A stretch of DNA of 35,805 nt, taken from the NCBI GenBank assembly GCA_944363045.1, contig CALVTT010000013.1, forward strand, positions 1 to 35,805, written 5' to 3'. The notes below the pieces were generated by a model. The model was not told where the DNA came from and searched no databases. It was given only the letters and a program-made list of their open reading frames with translations. A program made the position numbers and the translations under genes. This document shows, one piece after another, positions 6,741-15,178 of this stretch. The stretch's first letter is position 1, and each line of letters begins with the position of its first letter. Source of the stretch: an uncultured Clostridia bacterium. GTDB lineage: Bacteria; Bacillota; Clostridia; Christensenellales; Borkfalkiaceae.

Positions 6741-8173
6741 GGCTTTCCGTGCTTTCGGAGGAACTCTCACAAAAGAAGCTGATCGGGGATACAGAGGTCA
6801 TTTCGCTGTGCGCGGACAGCCGCGTCGTGGGCGAAGGGGACCTCTTTTTCTGCCTTGAAGGGGCGCGGGCGGACGGGCATCTCTTTGCCAAAGAGGCGCT
6901 GAGAAAGGGGGCGGCGGCCTTTGTTTGCGAGCACGAACTGCCCCTGCCCGCGCCGCAGATGGTGGTGCCCGACGCGCGGGAGGCGATGGCGCGCATCGCT
7001 GCTGCCTTCTACGGTCACCCCGAACGGCGGCTCAAACTCGTCGGCATCACGGGTACCAACGGCAAGACGACGACGGCGCACCTCCTCTTTCATATCTTGG
7101 AGGCGGCGGGAAAGCGGACGGGGCTCATCGGCACGTTGGGGGCGCGCTTTCGGGAGATCGTCATCGCGCCCGAACTGACGACGCCCGATCCCTTTCACCT
7201 CTTTCCGCTCCTCAAAGACATGGCGGATGCGGGCGCCGAGTACGTCGTCATGGAGGTCTCCGCGCACGCCCTCGCCCTCAAAAAGGAGTGCCCGCTCCGC
7301 TACGACGCCGCCGTCTTTACCAACCTCACGCGCGACCACCTCGATTTCTTCCGTTCGATGGAAAAATACGGCGCCGCCAAGGCGCTGCTCTTTCAAAAGG
7401 AGCGCTGCCGTTTTGCCGTCCTCAACGCCGACGACAAGTTCACGGCAGTCCTGCAAAGGAGCGGCGTGCCCTCTGTGACCTACGGCCTCGACGGCCCCGC
7501 CGACTGTTTTGCCGTCATAGAGGAGAAAAAGCTGCGCTCCTCGCGCGTCGTTTTCAATCTTTCGGACGATCTCGTGGAGGCAAGGCTGCGCCTTGTGGGG
7601 CGGCACAATGTGTATAACGCGCTCGCCGCCGCAGCCGCCGCCAAGGGGCTGGGTGTGGACAGCGAAGCGATCTCCCGTGGCATCGAGGCGACGCGGGAGG
7701 TGGACGGCCGCCTTGAATGGGTGGCTTCCTATCACGGGGCGGACATCTTCGTCGACTTTGCGCACACGCCCGACGGCCTTGAAAAGTCCGTCTCCGCTTT
7801 AAGGGAGGAGTGCAGGGGCAGGCTCGTCCTTCTCTTTGGCTGCGGAGGCAACCGCGACGAGGGAAAACGCGCCGTGATGGGGGAGGTGGCGGCAAGCCTT
7901 GCCGATTTCTGCGTCCTCACCTCCGACAACCCGCGCTATGAGGATCCCGTCTCCATCATCGCCGAGATCGAGAAGGGGTACCGCGCCGTCTCCTCCTCTT
8001 ACGTCGCCGTCGAGGAGCGGGAAAAGGCCATCGAGTACGCCCTCACGCACTTGAAGGAGGGGGATATCCTGCTCGTCGCGGGCAAGGGCGGCGAGACGAC
8101 GCAGGAGATCATGGGAATAAAATACCGCTATAACGACAAAGCTGTCATCAAGGCGGCTTTGGAAAAATTGTGA
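6737..8173 (+). CDS. murE: UDP-MurNAc-tripeptide synthetase, probably meso-diaminopimelate specific
   Basis: MurE adds the third amino acid to UDP-MurNAc-L-Ala-D-Glu in the cytoplasm, using ATP. The 478-residue protein has the Mur ligase order: N-terminal UDP-binding domain, ATP loop 'GITGTNGKTTT' (Lys110), 'MEVSAHAL', 'FTNLTRDHLDFF', and a C-terminal domain with 'DNPRYEDP' (Asp397-Arg400). The DNPR form with Arg is that of meso-diaminopimelate-adding enzymes; lysine-adding enzymes differ there. The start is TTG at 6737, overlapping the PBP stop by four bases, with GGGAGGG just upstream. The next Mur ligase, MurF, which normally follows, is missing here. Confidence 0.95.
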   Translation: MRLSVLSEELSQKKLIGDTEVISLCADSRVVGEGDLFFCLEGARADGHLFAKEALRKGAAAFVCEHELPLPAPQMVVPDAREAMARIAAAFYGHPERRLKLVGITGTNGKTTTAHLLFHILEAAGKRTGLIGTLGARFREIVIAPELTTPDPFHLFPLLKDMADAGAEYVVMEVSAHALALKKECPLRYDAAVFTNLTRDHLDFFRSMEKYGAAKALLFQKERCRFAVLNADDKFTAVLQRSGVPSVTYGLDGPADCFAVIEEKKLRSSRVVFNLSDDLVEARLRLVGRHNVYNALAAAAAAKGLGVDSEAISRGIEATREVDGRLEWVASYHGADIFVDFAHTPDGLEKSVSALREECRGRLVLLFGCGGNRDEGKRAVMGEVAASLADFCVLTSDNPRYEDPVSIIAEIEKGYRAVSSSYVAVEEREKAIEYALTHLKEGDILLVAGKGGETTQEIMGIKYRYNDKAVIKAALEKL

Positions 8174-9120
8174 TGCACGAACTCGTTCTCTGTCTTTTAA
8201 CGGGCTTTGCGCTCTCGCTGGCGCTGTGCGCGGCGGAGATCCCCCTTCTGAGAAGGGCGGGCGCGGGGCAGAATATCCTCTCCTATGTCAGGGAGCATCA
8301 AAAGAAGGGGGGCACGCCCACCATGGGCGGGCTGGGCTTTACGCTCGCCGCCGCGGGGGCTGCCCTTCTCCTCTTTGAGGGAGACAAGCGCCTCTTTCCC
8401 GCCCTCGCCGTGGGGGGAGGGTATCTTCTCGTCGGGCTCTTAGACGACCTCCTCAAAAAGCGGCACAAGGAAAACCTCGGCCTTCGCCCCTATCAGAAGG
8501 TATGCTTTCAGCTCGCCGTCGCCCTCATCGCGAGCCTCTACTGCCTCAGGGCGGGCCTCACCGAGGTCTATATCCCCTTCACGAAGGAGACGTTCGACCT
8601 TTCTTGGGGCATCGTGCCCTTCGGCGTGCTCGTCTTTGTGGCGACGGTCAACGGCGTCAACTTAACGGACGGATTGGACGGGCTGGCGGGCTCCGTCTCG
8701 GCGGTCTTTTTCCTCTTTCTGGGCGCGCTCCTTTTTTTGCAGGGGCAGGGCGGCGGGCTCGAGGTGCTCTCCTTCTGCCTTGCGGGGGCGCTCGCTGCCT
8801 ATCTCGTCTTCAACGTCGACCGCGCCAGCGTCTTCATGGGGGATACGGGCTCGCTCGCCCTCGGCGGCTTTGCGGCTGCCGTCACCCTCTTTTCGGGCAA
8901 CGCCCTCGTCTTGCCCGTTTTGGGAGCAATGTTCGTGCTTTCCGTTCTATCCGTCATCGTGCAGGTCATATCCTATAAAACGAGGAAAAAGCGCATCTTT
9001 CTGATGGCGCCCATCCATCATCATTTTCAGGAGAAGGGTGCGTCGGAGGGCAAGATCGCCTACTGCTACGCCGCCGTCACGGCGGTTTTAGGCCTCTTGC
9101 TGCTCCTGCCCTATCTATAA
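8173..9120 (+). CDS. mraY: Phospho-N-acetylmuramoyl-pentapeptide transferase
   Basis: MraY moves phospho-MurNAc-pentapeptide from UDP to undecaprenyl phosphate, making lipid I. The 315-residue polytopic membrane protein shows the family motifs in order: 'KKGGTPTMGGL' (near residues 39-49), 'LLDDLLKKRHKENLGL' with the paired Asp, 'NLTDGLDGLAG' and 'MAPIHHHFQEKGASE' with the three-His motif. ATG at 8173 shares its A with the murE TGA; a GTG at 8170 is a possible alternative one codon earlier. Translation is most likely coupled to murE, as no strong ribosome binding site is visible. Confidence 0.96.
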   Translation: MHELVLCLLTGFALSLALCAAEIPLLRRAGAGQNILSYVREHQKKGGTPTMGGLGFTLAAAGAALLLFEGDKRLFPALAVGGGYLLVGLLDDLLKKRHKENLGLRPYQKVCFQLAVALIASLYCLRAGLTEVYIPFTKETFDLSWGIVPFGVLVFVATVNGVNLTDGLDGLAGSVSAVFFLFLGALLFLQGQGGGLEVLSFCLAGALAAYLVFNVDRASVFMGDTGSLALGGFAAAVTLFSGNALVLPVLGAMFVLSVLSVIVQVISYKTRKKRIFLMAPIHHHFQEKGASEGKIAYCYAAVTAVLGLLLLLPYL

Positions 9121-9129
9121 GGAGGACTT

Positions 9130-10554
9130 ATGCTCTTTTCAAGGCAGGTTTTTTTGGTGGCGGGGCTCTCCCGCTCGGGCGTTTCGGCGGCGGAATATCT
9201 CCTCTCCCGCGGGGCAGCCGTCTGTCTTTATGACGACGCGGAGGAGCGGGGCGTCCGGGAGGCTATGGAGGCGCTCGAAAAAAAGGGCTGCCGCATCGTA
9301 CATAAAGAGGAACTTTCCGAACGGGCCGAGGAGTGCGATATCCTCGTCTTGAGCCCCGGCATCCCCATCGACCATCCGCTCGCCCGCCTCTTTCGGGGGC
9401 GCAGAAAGCGGGTGACGGGGGAGATGGAGCTGGGCGCGCTCGCCCTGCGCTGTCCCGCGGTGGCAGTCACGGGCACCAACGGCAAGACGACGACGGTCAC
9501 CATGCTCGAGCGCATCTTCAAGGCGGCGGGGAAGGAGAGCCTTGCCTGCGGCAACATCGGCCTGCCCCTCACCGCCGCCGCGCAAAGCCTCGGGGAGGAC
9601 GCGATCGCCGCCGTCGAAGTCTCCTCCTTCCAGCTCGAGACGCTCTCCTCCCTGCGCCCGCACGCTGCCGTCGTCTTAAACATCGCCGAAGATCACCTCG
9701 ACCGCCACTACAACATGGAAAATTACATCTATTTGAAGCGCAAGCTGCTCAAAAACTGCACGGAGAGCGAGTACGCCGTCCTCAACTATGACGACCCCGC
9801 TGTGCGTTCCTTTGCCGAGCACACCAAGGCGCACGTCGTGTGGTTTTCCCTCAAAGAGCGCGTGAAGGGGGCGTACCTTGAAGACAACGCCCTCTGTTTC
9901 GAGGGCGAAAAGGTGCTTTTAACGGACGATCTCTCGGTGAGCGGGGAGCACAACCTCTATAACGCCCTGGCGGCGCTTGCCGCCGCCAAGCTGATGGGTG
10001 CGGAGAGCGGGGCGGTCTCTAAGGCGCTCTCCTCCTTCAAGGGCGTCTCCCACCGCCTCGAACGGGTGCTGGAGGCGGGCGGCATCATCTACATCGACGA
10101 TTCCAAGGCGACCAACGTCGACTCCTGCTTAAAAGCCATCGGCGGCCTTGACAGGGAGACGGTGCTCATTCTGGGCGGCAAGGACAAGGGGGAGCGCTAC
10201 GAGCCCCTCTTTGCCGCCCTCAAGCGCTCGCGCGTGGTGCACGCGGTGCTGTGCGGCGAGAACGCCTTCCGCCTGATGAACGCCGCCATGGAGGAGGGCT
10301 ATACCGCCGTCACCCTCTGCCGCCCCTTCGAGGTCGCCGTGCGCGTCGCCTGCCTCACGGCGCGGGCGGGGCAGAGCGTGCTCCTCTCGCCCGCCGCCGC
10401 CAGCTTCGATGCCTTCCGCGGCTTTGAGGAGCGCGGGGAGAAGTTCGCCGCCCTCGTCAAACAGATCGCCTGCGAATTGCCCGCGGTGGGGGAGAGCGCC
10501 GCGGCGGGGCGTTCTGACGTGCCGGCAGGCGGGGGAGCGGAAGGGCTTGAATGA
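9130..10554 (+). CDS. murD: UDP-N-acetylmuramoyl-L-alanine--D-glutamate ligase
   Basis: MurD ligates D-glutamate, the product of MurI, to UDP-MurNAc-L-Ala. The 474-residue protein has 'GLSRSGVSAAEYL' in the N-terminal UDP-binding domain, the ATP loop 'VTGTNGKTTT' (Lys119), 'EVSSFQLET', 'NIAEDHLDRH' and the C-terminal 'IYIDDSKATN' typical of MurD. AAGGAGG overlaps the mraY stop codon, which places the ATG at 9130. The last 30 residues (Ala/Gly-rich) go slightly past the usual family end. Its 3' end overlaps the ftsW start by 8 bases. Confidence 0.96.
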   Translation: MLFSRQVFLVAGLSRSGVSAAEYLLSRGAAVCLYDDAEERGVREAMEALEKKGCRIVHKEELSERAEECDILVLSPGIPIDHPLARLFRGRRKRVTGEMELGALALRCPAVAVTGTNGKTTTVTMLERIFKAAGKESLACGNIGLPLTAAAQSLGEDAIAAVEVSSFQLETLSSLRPHAAVVLNIAEDHLDRHYNMENYIYLKRKLLKNCTESEYAVLNYDDPAVRSFAEHTKAHVVWFSLKERVKGAYLEDNALCFEGEKVLLTDDLSVSGEHNLYNALAALAAAKLMGAESGAVSKALSSFKGVSHRLERVLEAGGIIYIDDSKATNVDSCLKAIGGLDRETVLILGGKDKGERYEPLFAALKRSRVVHAVLCGENAFRLMNAAMEEGYTAVTLCRPFEVAVRVACLTARAGQSVLLSPAAASFDAFRGFEERGEKFAALVKQIACELPAVGESAAAGRSDVPAGGGAEGLE

Positions 10555-11719
10555 AAAAGCCAAACGCGGGCGGCCGCTGCGCTTGCCCGCGCGCCCGTCC
10601 CTCCGTCCCTCCCTCCGTTCGCGCGACAGGGGGGAGAGGGGAGACGTGCTCTTTCTGGCGGGCGTCGTCTCCCTGGCGGCGCTCGGCGTGCTCTTTGTCT
10701 ACTCTGCGAGCAGCTATATAGCCAAAGTACAGTATGGCGATGAGTTCTACTTCCTCAAAAAGCAGCTCTTGGGCTTTTTTCTGGGGCTTATCGCCCTCTT
10801 TCTGCTCTCCCGCCTCGATCCCGCGCGTCTAAGGCGGGCGGGCATCCCCGCGCTCGTCCTCGCCCTTTTGCTGCTGGCGGCAGTCTTTATCCCCGGCCTC
10901 GGCAAGACAAGCTACGGCGCCACCCGCTGGCTGGGGCTGGGACCCGTCACGCTCCAGCCCTCCGAGCTCGCCAAATTTGCCTTCGTGCTCTTTGCGGCGG
11001 GGCACTTTGCGGCAGATCCCTCTCGTCCGCGCACGCTTTTGGGGATACTGCCCGTGCTGGGGGCGGGCGTTTCCCTCTCGGCGCTCATCCTCTTGGAGCC
11101 CAACCTCTCTGTCACCATGGTGATGGGGGCGCTGATGCTGGGGATGCTCTTCCTTGCCGGCACGCCCATCAAGATGCTCGCGCTCTTTCTCCTGCCCGTC
11201 CTTCTCGCCGTGCCCGCGCTCATTGCGGCAGAGCCCTACCGCCTCCGCCGCCTCATGGCATTCCTCGACCCCTGGTCGTCGCCGCAGGACGAGGGCTATC
11301 AGCTCATCCAATCGCTCTATGCGCTCGCAAACGGCAACCTCTTCGGCGTGGGGCTCTTTTGCTCGCGGCAGAAGTACCGCTTTCTGCCCTTTGCCGAGAG
11401 CGACTTCATCCTCTCCGTCATTGCCGAGGAGACGGGCTTTTTCGGCGTCTTGTGCCTCTTTCTCCTCATCGGCTTCATTGTCTTCCGCGGCTTCCGCATC
11501 GCCTCCCGGGCGCGCACCTTCTTTGAGTACCTCCTCGTCACGGGCATCATGTTCGCCTTTGCCGTACAGGCGGCGCTCAACGCGCTCGTCGTCAGCGGCT
11601 GCGTGCCGCCCACGGGCCTGCCCCTTCCCCTCGTGAGCGCGGGCAATACCTCCCTCCTTGTCACTCTGGCGGGCATGGGGGTGGTCTTTTCCGTGTCACG
11701 GCGGCGCGGCCCGTCATAA
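10547..11719 (+). CDS. ftsW: Septal peptidoglycan polymerase FtsW (SEDS family)
   Basis: FtsW is a multi-pass SEDS glycosyltransferase that polymerises lipid II at the septum with the class B PBP. The 390-residue protein has a basic cytoplasmic N-terminus of about 30 residues and then about ten hydrophobic segments, with signature parts 'LFVYSASSY', 'YGATRWLGLGPVTLQPSELAK', 'LLEPNLSVTMV', 'AESDFILSVIAEETGFFG' and 'PPTGLPLPLVSAGNTSLL'. The start is TTG at 10547 with GGGGGA about 10 bases upstream, inside the end of murD; the ATG at 10551 is in another frame. In Firmicutes murG usually follows ftsW; here murA follows directly. Confidence 0.93.
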   Translation: MNEKAKRGRPLRLPARPSLRPSLRSRDRGERGDVLFLAGVVSLAALGVLFVYSASSYIAKVQYGDEFYFLKKQLLGFFLGLIALFLLSRLDPARLRRAGIPALVLALLLLAAVFIPGLGKTSYGATRWLGLGPVTLQPSELAKFAFVLFAAGHFAADPSRPRTLLGILPVLGAGVSLSALILLEPNLSVTMVMGALMLGMLFLAGTPIKMLALFLLPVLLAVPALIAAEPYRLRRLMAFLDPWSSPQDEGYQLIQSLYALANGNLFGVGLFCSRQKYRFLPFAESDFILSVIAEETGFFGVLCLFLLIGFIVFRGFRIASRARTFFEYLLVTGIMFAFAVQAALNALVVSGCVPPTGLPLPLVSAGNTSLLVTLAGMGVVFSVSRRRGPS

Positions 11720-11793
11720 GATGATGGTATGGAACGCGGGGCGTCTCCTTTGGGGACGTCCGTCGTTTCCTTATTTGTCACGGGGAGAAAACT

Positions 11794-13050
11794 ATGGACA
11801 AATTACTCATTACGGGGGGCAGGAAGCTGTACGGCAGCGTGGATATTTCTGCTGCCAAAAATGCCGTCCTGCCGCTGTTTGCCGCCTCCGTGCTCACGGA
11901 GGAGCCCGTCACCATCCGCGGCGTGCCCCGCATCTCCGACGCCCTTTGCATGGCGCAGATCCTGCGCGAGCTGGGCGCCGAAGTGACCTTTACGGGCGGG
12001 GACGTCACCATCGACAGCGCTTCCTCCTGCTCGCACGAGATCCCGCCCTCCCTCACGCGGGAATTGCGCTCCTCCGTCTTCATGCTCGGCTCGCTCTTAA
12101 CGCGCTTCCGCCGCGCCCTCATCGCCTATCCCGGCGGCTGCGACATAGGCCTTCGCCCCATCGATATGCACCTTTCGGCGCTTGCCCGCCTTGGCGTTGC
12201 CATCGACGAGCGCGACGGATACATCTTCTGCCGCTGCGAAAAACTGACGGGCGCGGAGATCCTCCTCGACTTTCCCAGCGTAGGAGCGACGGAGAACGTG
12301 CTGCTCGCCGCGGTCAAGGCGGAGGGGAGGACGGTGCTGCGCGGGGCGGCGCGCGAGCCGGAGATCGTCGATCTTGAAAACTTCCTCAACGCGATGGGGG
12401 CGAAAGTCACGGGCGCGGGCACCGACGTCATCGAGATCGAGGGAGTCAAAAAGCTGCACGGGGTCGCCTATATCCCCATGAAGGACCGCATCGAGGCGGG
12501 AACCTATCTCATCATGGCGGCCGTCTGCGGGGGAGAAGTGGAGACGAGGGGCGTTTCAGCCGAGAATATCGGCCTCCTTTTACATAAATTACGCGAAAAC
12601 GGTTGCAAGATCGGGGCAAAAAATGATAAAATAAGAGTGGAAAGTACGGGAAAACTCAAATGCAGCCGCCTCATCGAGACGATGCCCTTCCCCGGCTTTC
12701 CCACCGATCTGCAGGCGCAGGCTGCCGCCCTCAACAGCGGCGCGGAGGGGTGTTCGCTCATCGTCGAGAACCTCTTTGAAACGCGCTTCAAGTATGTGCC
12801 CGAACTCATCAAGATGGGGGCGGACATCCAAGTCAAGGGGAGGACGGCGTTTATCCGCGGCGTGCCCCGCCTGCACGGGGCGTCCCTGCTTGCGGGCGAT
12901 CTCAGAGGCGCCGCCGCCCTTGTCGTCGCCGCGCTCGGCGCGGAGGGGGAGAGCGAAGTTTTGGACCTTTCCCACCTCGACCGCGGCTATGAAGATCTGC
13001 CGTATAAACTCAAACAGCTGGGGGCAAAGATCGCTCGCGTGCGCGTTTAG
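11794..13050 (+). CDS. murA: UDP-N-acetylglucosamine 1-carboxyvinyltransferase
   Basis: MurA transfers enolpyruvate from phosphoenolpyruvate to UDP-GlcNAc, the first committed step of peptidoglycan synthesis. The 418-residue protein has 'AAKNAVLP' (Lys22-Asn23) and the catalytic loop 'YPGGCDIGLRPIDMH' with Cys116. A Cys rather than Asp there predicts the fosfomycin-sensitive form. The C-terminal 'FPTDLQAQ' and 'RGYEDLPYKLKQLGA' are standard. ATG at 11794 follows GGGGAG. It lies between ftsW and ftsQ in the dcw cluster, a position that murG, murC or murB often occupy. Confidence 0.96.
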   Translation: MDKLLITGGRKLYGSVDISAAKNAVLPLFAASVLTEEPVTIRGVPRISDALCMAQILRELGAEVTFTGGDVTIDSASSCSHEIPPSLTRELRSSVFMLGSLLTRFRRALIAYPGGCDIGLRPIDMHLSALARLGVAIDERDGYIFCRCEKLTGAEILLDFPSVGATENVLLAAVKAEGRTVLRGAAREPEIVDLENFLNAMGAKVTGAGTDVIEIEGVKKLHGVAYIPMKDRIEAGTYLIMAAVCGGEVETRGVSAENIGLLLHKLRENGCKIGAKNDKIRVESTGKLKCSRLIETMPFPGFPTDLQAQAAALNSGAEGCSLIVENLFETRFKYVPELIKMGADIQVKGRTAFIRGVPRLHGASLLAGDLRGAAALVVAALGAEGESEVLDLSHLDRGYEDLPYKLKQLGAKIARVRV

Positions 13051-13091
13051 GCGTGCGGCGTTCGTTCGGCGCCCCGGGCAAGGAGATGCGA

Positions 13092-13874
13092 ATGAAGAAA
13101 AAGGTACTCATCCTCACGGGCGTCGCCGTGGCGCTTCTCATCGCGGTCATCGCGGCGGCGCTCAACGCCGTCTTCACCGTGGCGCGCGTCGACGTATATT
13201 TTTCCGTCTGTTCTTCGCAGGGCGAGGAGGAGGCGGTGCTGCTGCAGGGCGAGCTTGACGACGCTTTCGTCGGCAGGAGCACGACCTTTTTGAAACTCGA
13301 GGATGTGCAGGCGGCGGTGGAGGAGCAATACCCCGCCTTCCGCGTGACGGCGGCCGAAAAGCAATTCCCCCGCACGGTGGCGATAACGGTGGAGGAAAGG
13401 CGGGAAGCCTATGCCTTCCGTCGCGAGAACGGCTTCTTTGCCATTCTCGACGAGGAGGGCGTGTACCTTTACGACAGCGAACAAAACGTCAACCGCCGCG
13501 GCGGGGAAAACATCCTCCTCGAAGGCTTTGTCCTTACCGCCCAAGATGCGGGCGAGCGGGTCACGGGCGAGGAGGCGGACGCCCTTCTTGCCATGTGCGG
13601 CGTCTTTTTTGAGCGGCTCGGCGATGCGCGCGCCAATCTCGTCTCGGTGACGCTCTCCTCCGAATACGAGATGGGCAGCTATTTCCTTTTGCAGATGCGG
13701 GAGGGGGTGATAGTGCAGATCTTTACTCCCGAAAACGCGACGGAGGAGAAGGCGGCGGCCGTGCTCGAGAAGTATCTCTCCCTCACGGAAGCGCAGAAGA
13801 CGTACGGCTTTTTCGACGTCATCGACAACATCGACGGGGGCTTTACGGTGAGCAATCACCGCACATCTTTGTAA
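13092..13874 (+). CDS. ftsQ: FtsQ/DivIB-type cell division protein
   Basis: A bitopic division protein that with FtsL bridges the ring to the septal synthases. The 260-residue product has a short basic cytoplasmic N-terminus, one membrane helix (about 5-27, 'ILTGVAVALLIAVIAAALNAVF'), a POTRA-like segment ('VARVDVYF' through 'FPRTVAITVEERREAYAF', about 30-105) and a beta-domain with 'FAILDEEGVYLY'. AGGAG at 13081-13085 fixes the ATG at 13092; the ATG at 13086 is too close to it. It is the last gene of the long dcw unit and is followed by a strong terminator. Sequence identity to known FtsQ is low, as usual for the family. Confidence 0.87.
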   Translation: MKKKVLILTGVAVALLIAVIAAALNAVFTVARVDVYFSVCSSQGEEEAVLLQGELDDAFVGRSTTFLKLEDVQAAVEEQYPAFRVTAAEKQFPRTVAITVEERREAYAFRRENGFFAILDEEGVYLYDSEQNVNRRGGENILLEGFVLTAQDAGERVTGEEADALLAMCGVFFERLGDARANLVSVTLSSEYEMGSYFLLQMREGVIVQIFTPENATEEKAAAVLEKYLSLTEAQKTYGFFDVIDNIDGGFTVSNHRTSL

Positions 13875-13901
13875 AACCGAGCCCGTTCTCTGTTTTTTGC
13901 C

Positions 13902-13932
13902 AAAAAGCGCTTCCTCCCGAAGCGCTTTTTTT
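13902..13932 (+). terminator. Terminator of the main dcw unit
   Basis: AAAAAGCGCTTC, loop CTCCC, GAAGCGCTTTTTTT. This is a perfect stem with a T-run, 27 bases after ftsQ. Confidence 0.92.
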
Positions 13933-13963
13933 AGTGGTCGGAAGGAAATCTCACCACAATCTC

Positions 13964-13992
13964 TTGACAATAGTGGCTGCCTTTGCTATAAT
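13964..13992 (+). promoter_or_regulatory. Promoter of the ftsA-like/ftsZ unit
   Basis: TTGACA (13964-13969), 17-base spacer, TATAAT (13987-13992): full consensus. Together with the terminator just upstream it separates FtsA-like/FtsZ expression from the mraZ promoter. Confidence 0.94.
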
Positions 13993-14022
13993 TTATGACA
14001 GAATACTGCAGAGGAAGGCGCA

Positions 14023-15174
14023 ATGGCGGGCAAGAGCATTGCTGTGTTGGATATCCGTTCTTCGGAGGTCGCCGTATTTGTCGGCGAGAGGGGCGTGAAC
14101 AACACATTCGTCTTTAAGGCGAGCAAAACGGAATCATACGGCGGCTATCAGGACGGGGAGTTTTATGACGTTTCCGACCTCTCGGGAGCCGTGCTCCGCG
14201 CGCTCGACGCCGTCCAGCAGGTCTGCGGGGAGAAGATACGCACGCTCTTTGTGGGCGTGCCCGGGGAGTTCACCAAGGTGGAGCCCCGCGAGCAGGACCT
14301 CGGCTTCCCCAAAAAAGTCAAGATCGGCGGCAAGGAGCTCGATCAGCTCTACGCGATGGGCAGGAAACAGCTCAAGGGCTGGCGCTTCATCCGCGTGACG
14401 AGCATGATCTACGTCACGGCGGACAACCGCCGCGTCGCCGACCCCGTGGGGCTGTATTCGACGGGGCTTTCGGGCGTTTTGTCCTACTTCTATTGCAGCG
14501 AGTATTTTGCGGGCACGCTCGAACAGATCTTTTCCCGCCGTCATCTGACGCTCAAATTCCTGCCCACGCAGTTTGCGATGGCTGCCTATCTCATCCCGCC
14601 CGAAACGCGCGATGAATATGCGCTCTTTCTCGATATCGGCTATCTTTCCTCTTCCTTTTTGGTGCTGCTCGGCAACGGCGTTCTCGCCCAACGCACCTTC
14701 TGGGCGGGAGAGGGGCAGATCGCCGTCCGCCTCATGAAGCGGTTTTCCCTTCCCTACGAAGTTGCGACGGCGCTTCTGTCTAAGGCAAATCTCTATTTGA
14801 AGCGCGACGCCAAGAACAGAGAAGTCGTCTACGGCGGCAGAAGTTACGAGATCCCCACCAAGGAATTCATCGAGGAGGTCAAGGCGGGGCTCGACGGACT
14901 GTGCGAGCTCGTCGGCCGCTTCCTCGAAGAGTGTTCGGGCAAGGAGCTCGACAGTAAGCCCATCTATGTCTCGGGCGAAGGGTTCTGCGGCATCCGTGGC
15001 GCGCTCGAACACATGAGCAAGCGGTTGAGCTGCGTGTGCGAGCAGATCGCTCCCGACTTGCCCTATTACAATAAGCCCTCGATGAGTTCGCGCATCGCCC
15101 TCATCGACATGGCGACGGAAGATTCCCGCGCGAGCGGATCTCTAAATCGATTTTTGAATATTTTCGGAGGTTAA
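14023..15174 (+). CDS. Divergent FtsA-like protein (actin-like ATPase fold)
   Basis: The gene lies directly before ftsZ (4-base gap), where ftsA normally sits, and encodes 383 residues, close to FtsA length. The actin-like fold is suggested by 'IAVLDIRSSEVAVFVG' near residue 6 (phosphate-1 region), 'LFVGVPGEF', 'YALFLDIGYLSSSFLVLLGNG' (phosphate-2 region), 'WAGEGQIAVRLMKRFSLPYEVATALLSK' (matching FtsA's G-G-x-x-I-T-x-D-I-a) and 'IYVSGEGFCGIRGALEHM' (adenosine region). The usual D-x-G-G-G-T-T is replaced by DIGYLSSS, so nucleotide binding may be altered or lost. The C-terminus 'SLNRFLNIFGG' could be a short amphipathic membrane anchor as in FtsA. Likely role: tethering FtsZ to the membrane; this is inference from position and fold. 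Confidence 0.72.
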   Translation: MAGKSIAVLDIRSSEVAVFVGERGVNNTFVFKASKTESYGGYQDGEFYDVSDLSGAVLRALDAVQQVCGEKIRTLFVGVPGEFTKVEPREQDLGFPKKVKIGGKELDQLYAMGRKQLKGWRFIRVTSMIYVTADNRRVADPVGLYSTGLSGVLSYFYCSEYFAGTLEQIFSRRHLTLKFLPTQFAMAAYLIPPETRDEYALFLDIGYLSSSFLVLLGNGVLAQRTFWAGEGQIAVRLMKRFSLPYEVATALLSKANLYLKRDAKNREVVYGGRSYEIPTKEFIEEVKAGLDGLCELVGRFLEECSGKELDSKPIYVSGEGFCGIRGALEHMSKRLSCVCEQIAPDLPYYNKPSMSSRIALIDMATEDSRASGSLNRFLNIFGG

Positions 15175-15178
15175 CCAT

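Noticed and set aside
11738-11775. Short CGTCTCC/GGGGACG hairpin between ftsW and murA
   Set aside because: The stem includes a G-T pair, has only a three-base loop and no T-run, so it is not supported as a terminator; read-through into murA is expected.
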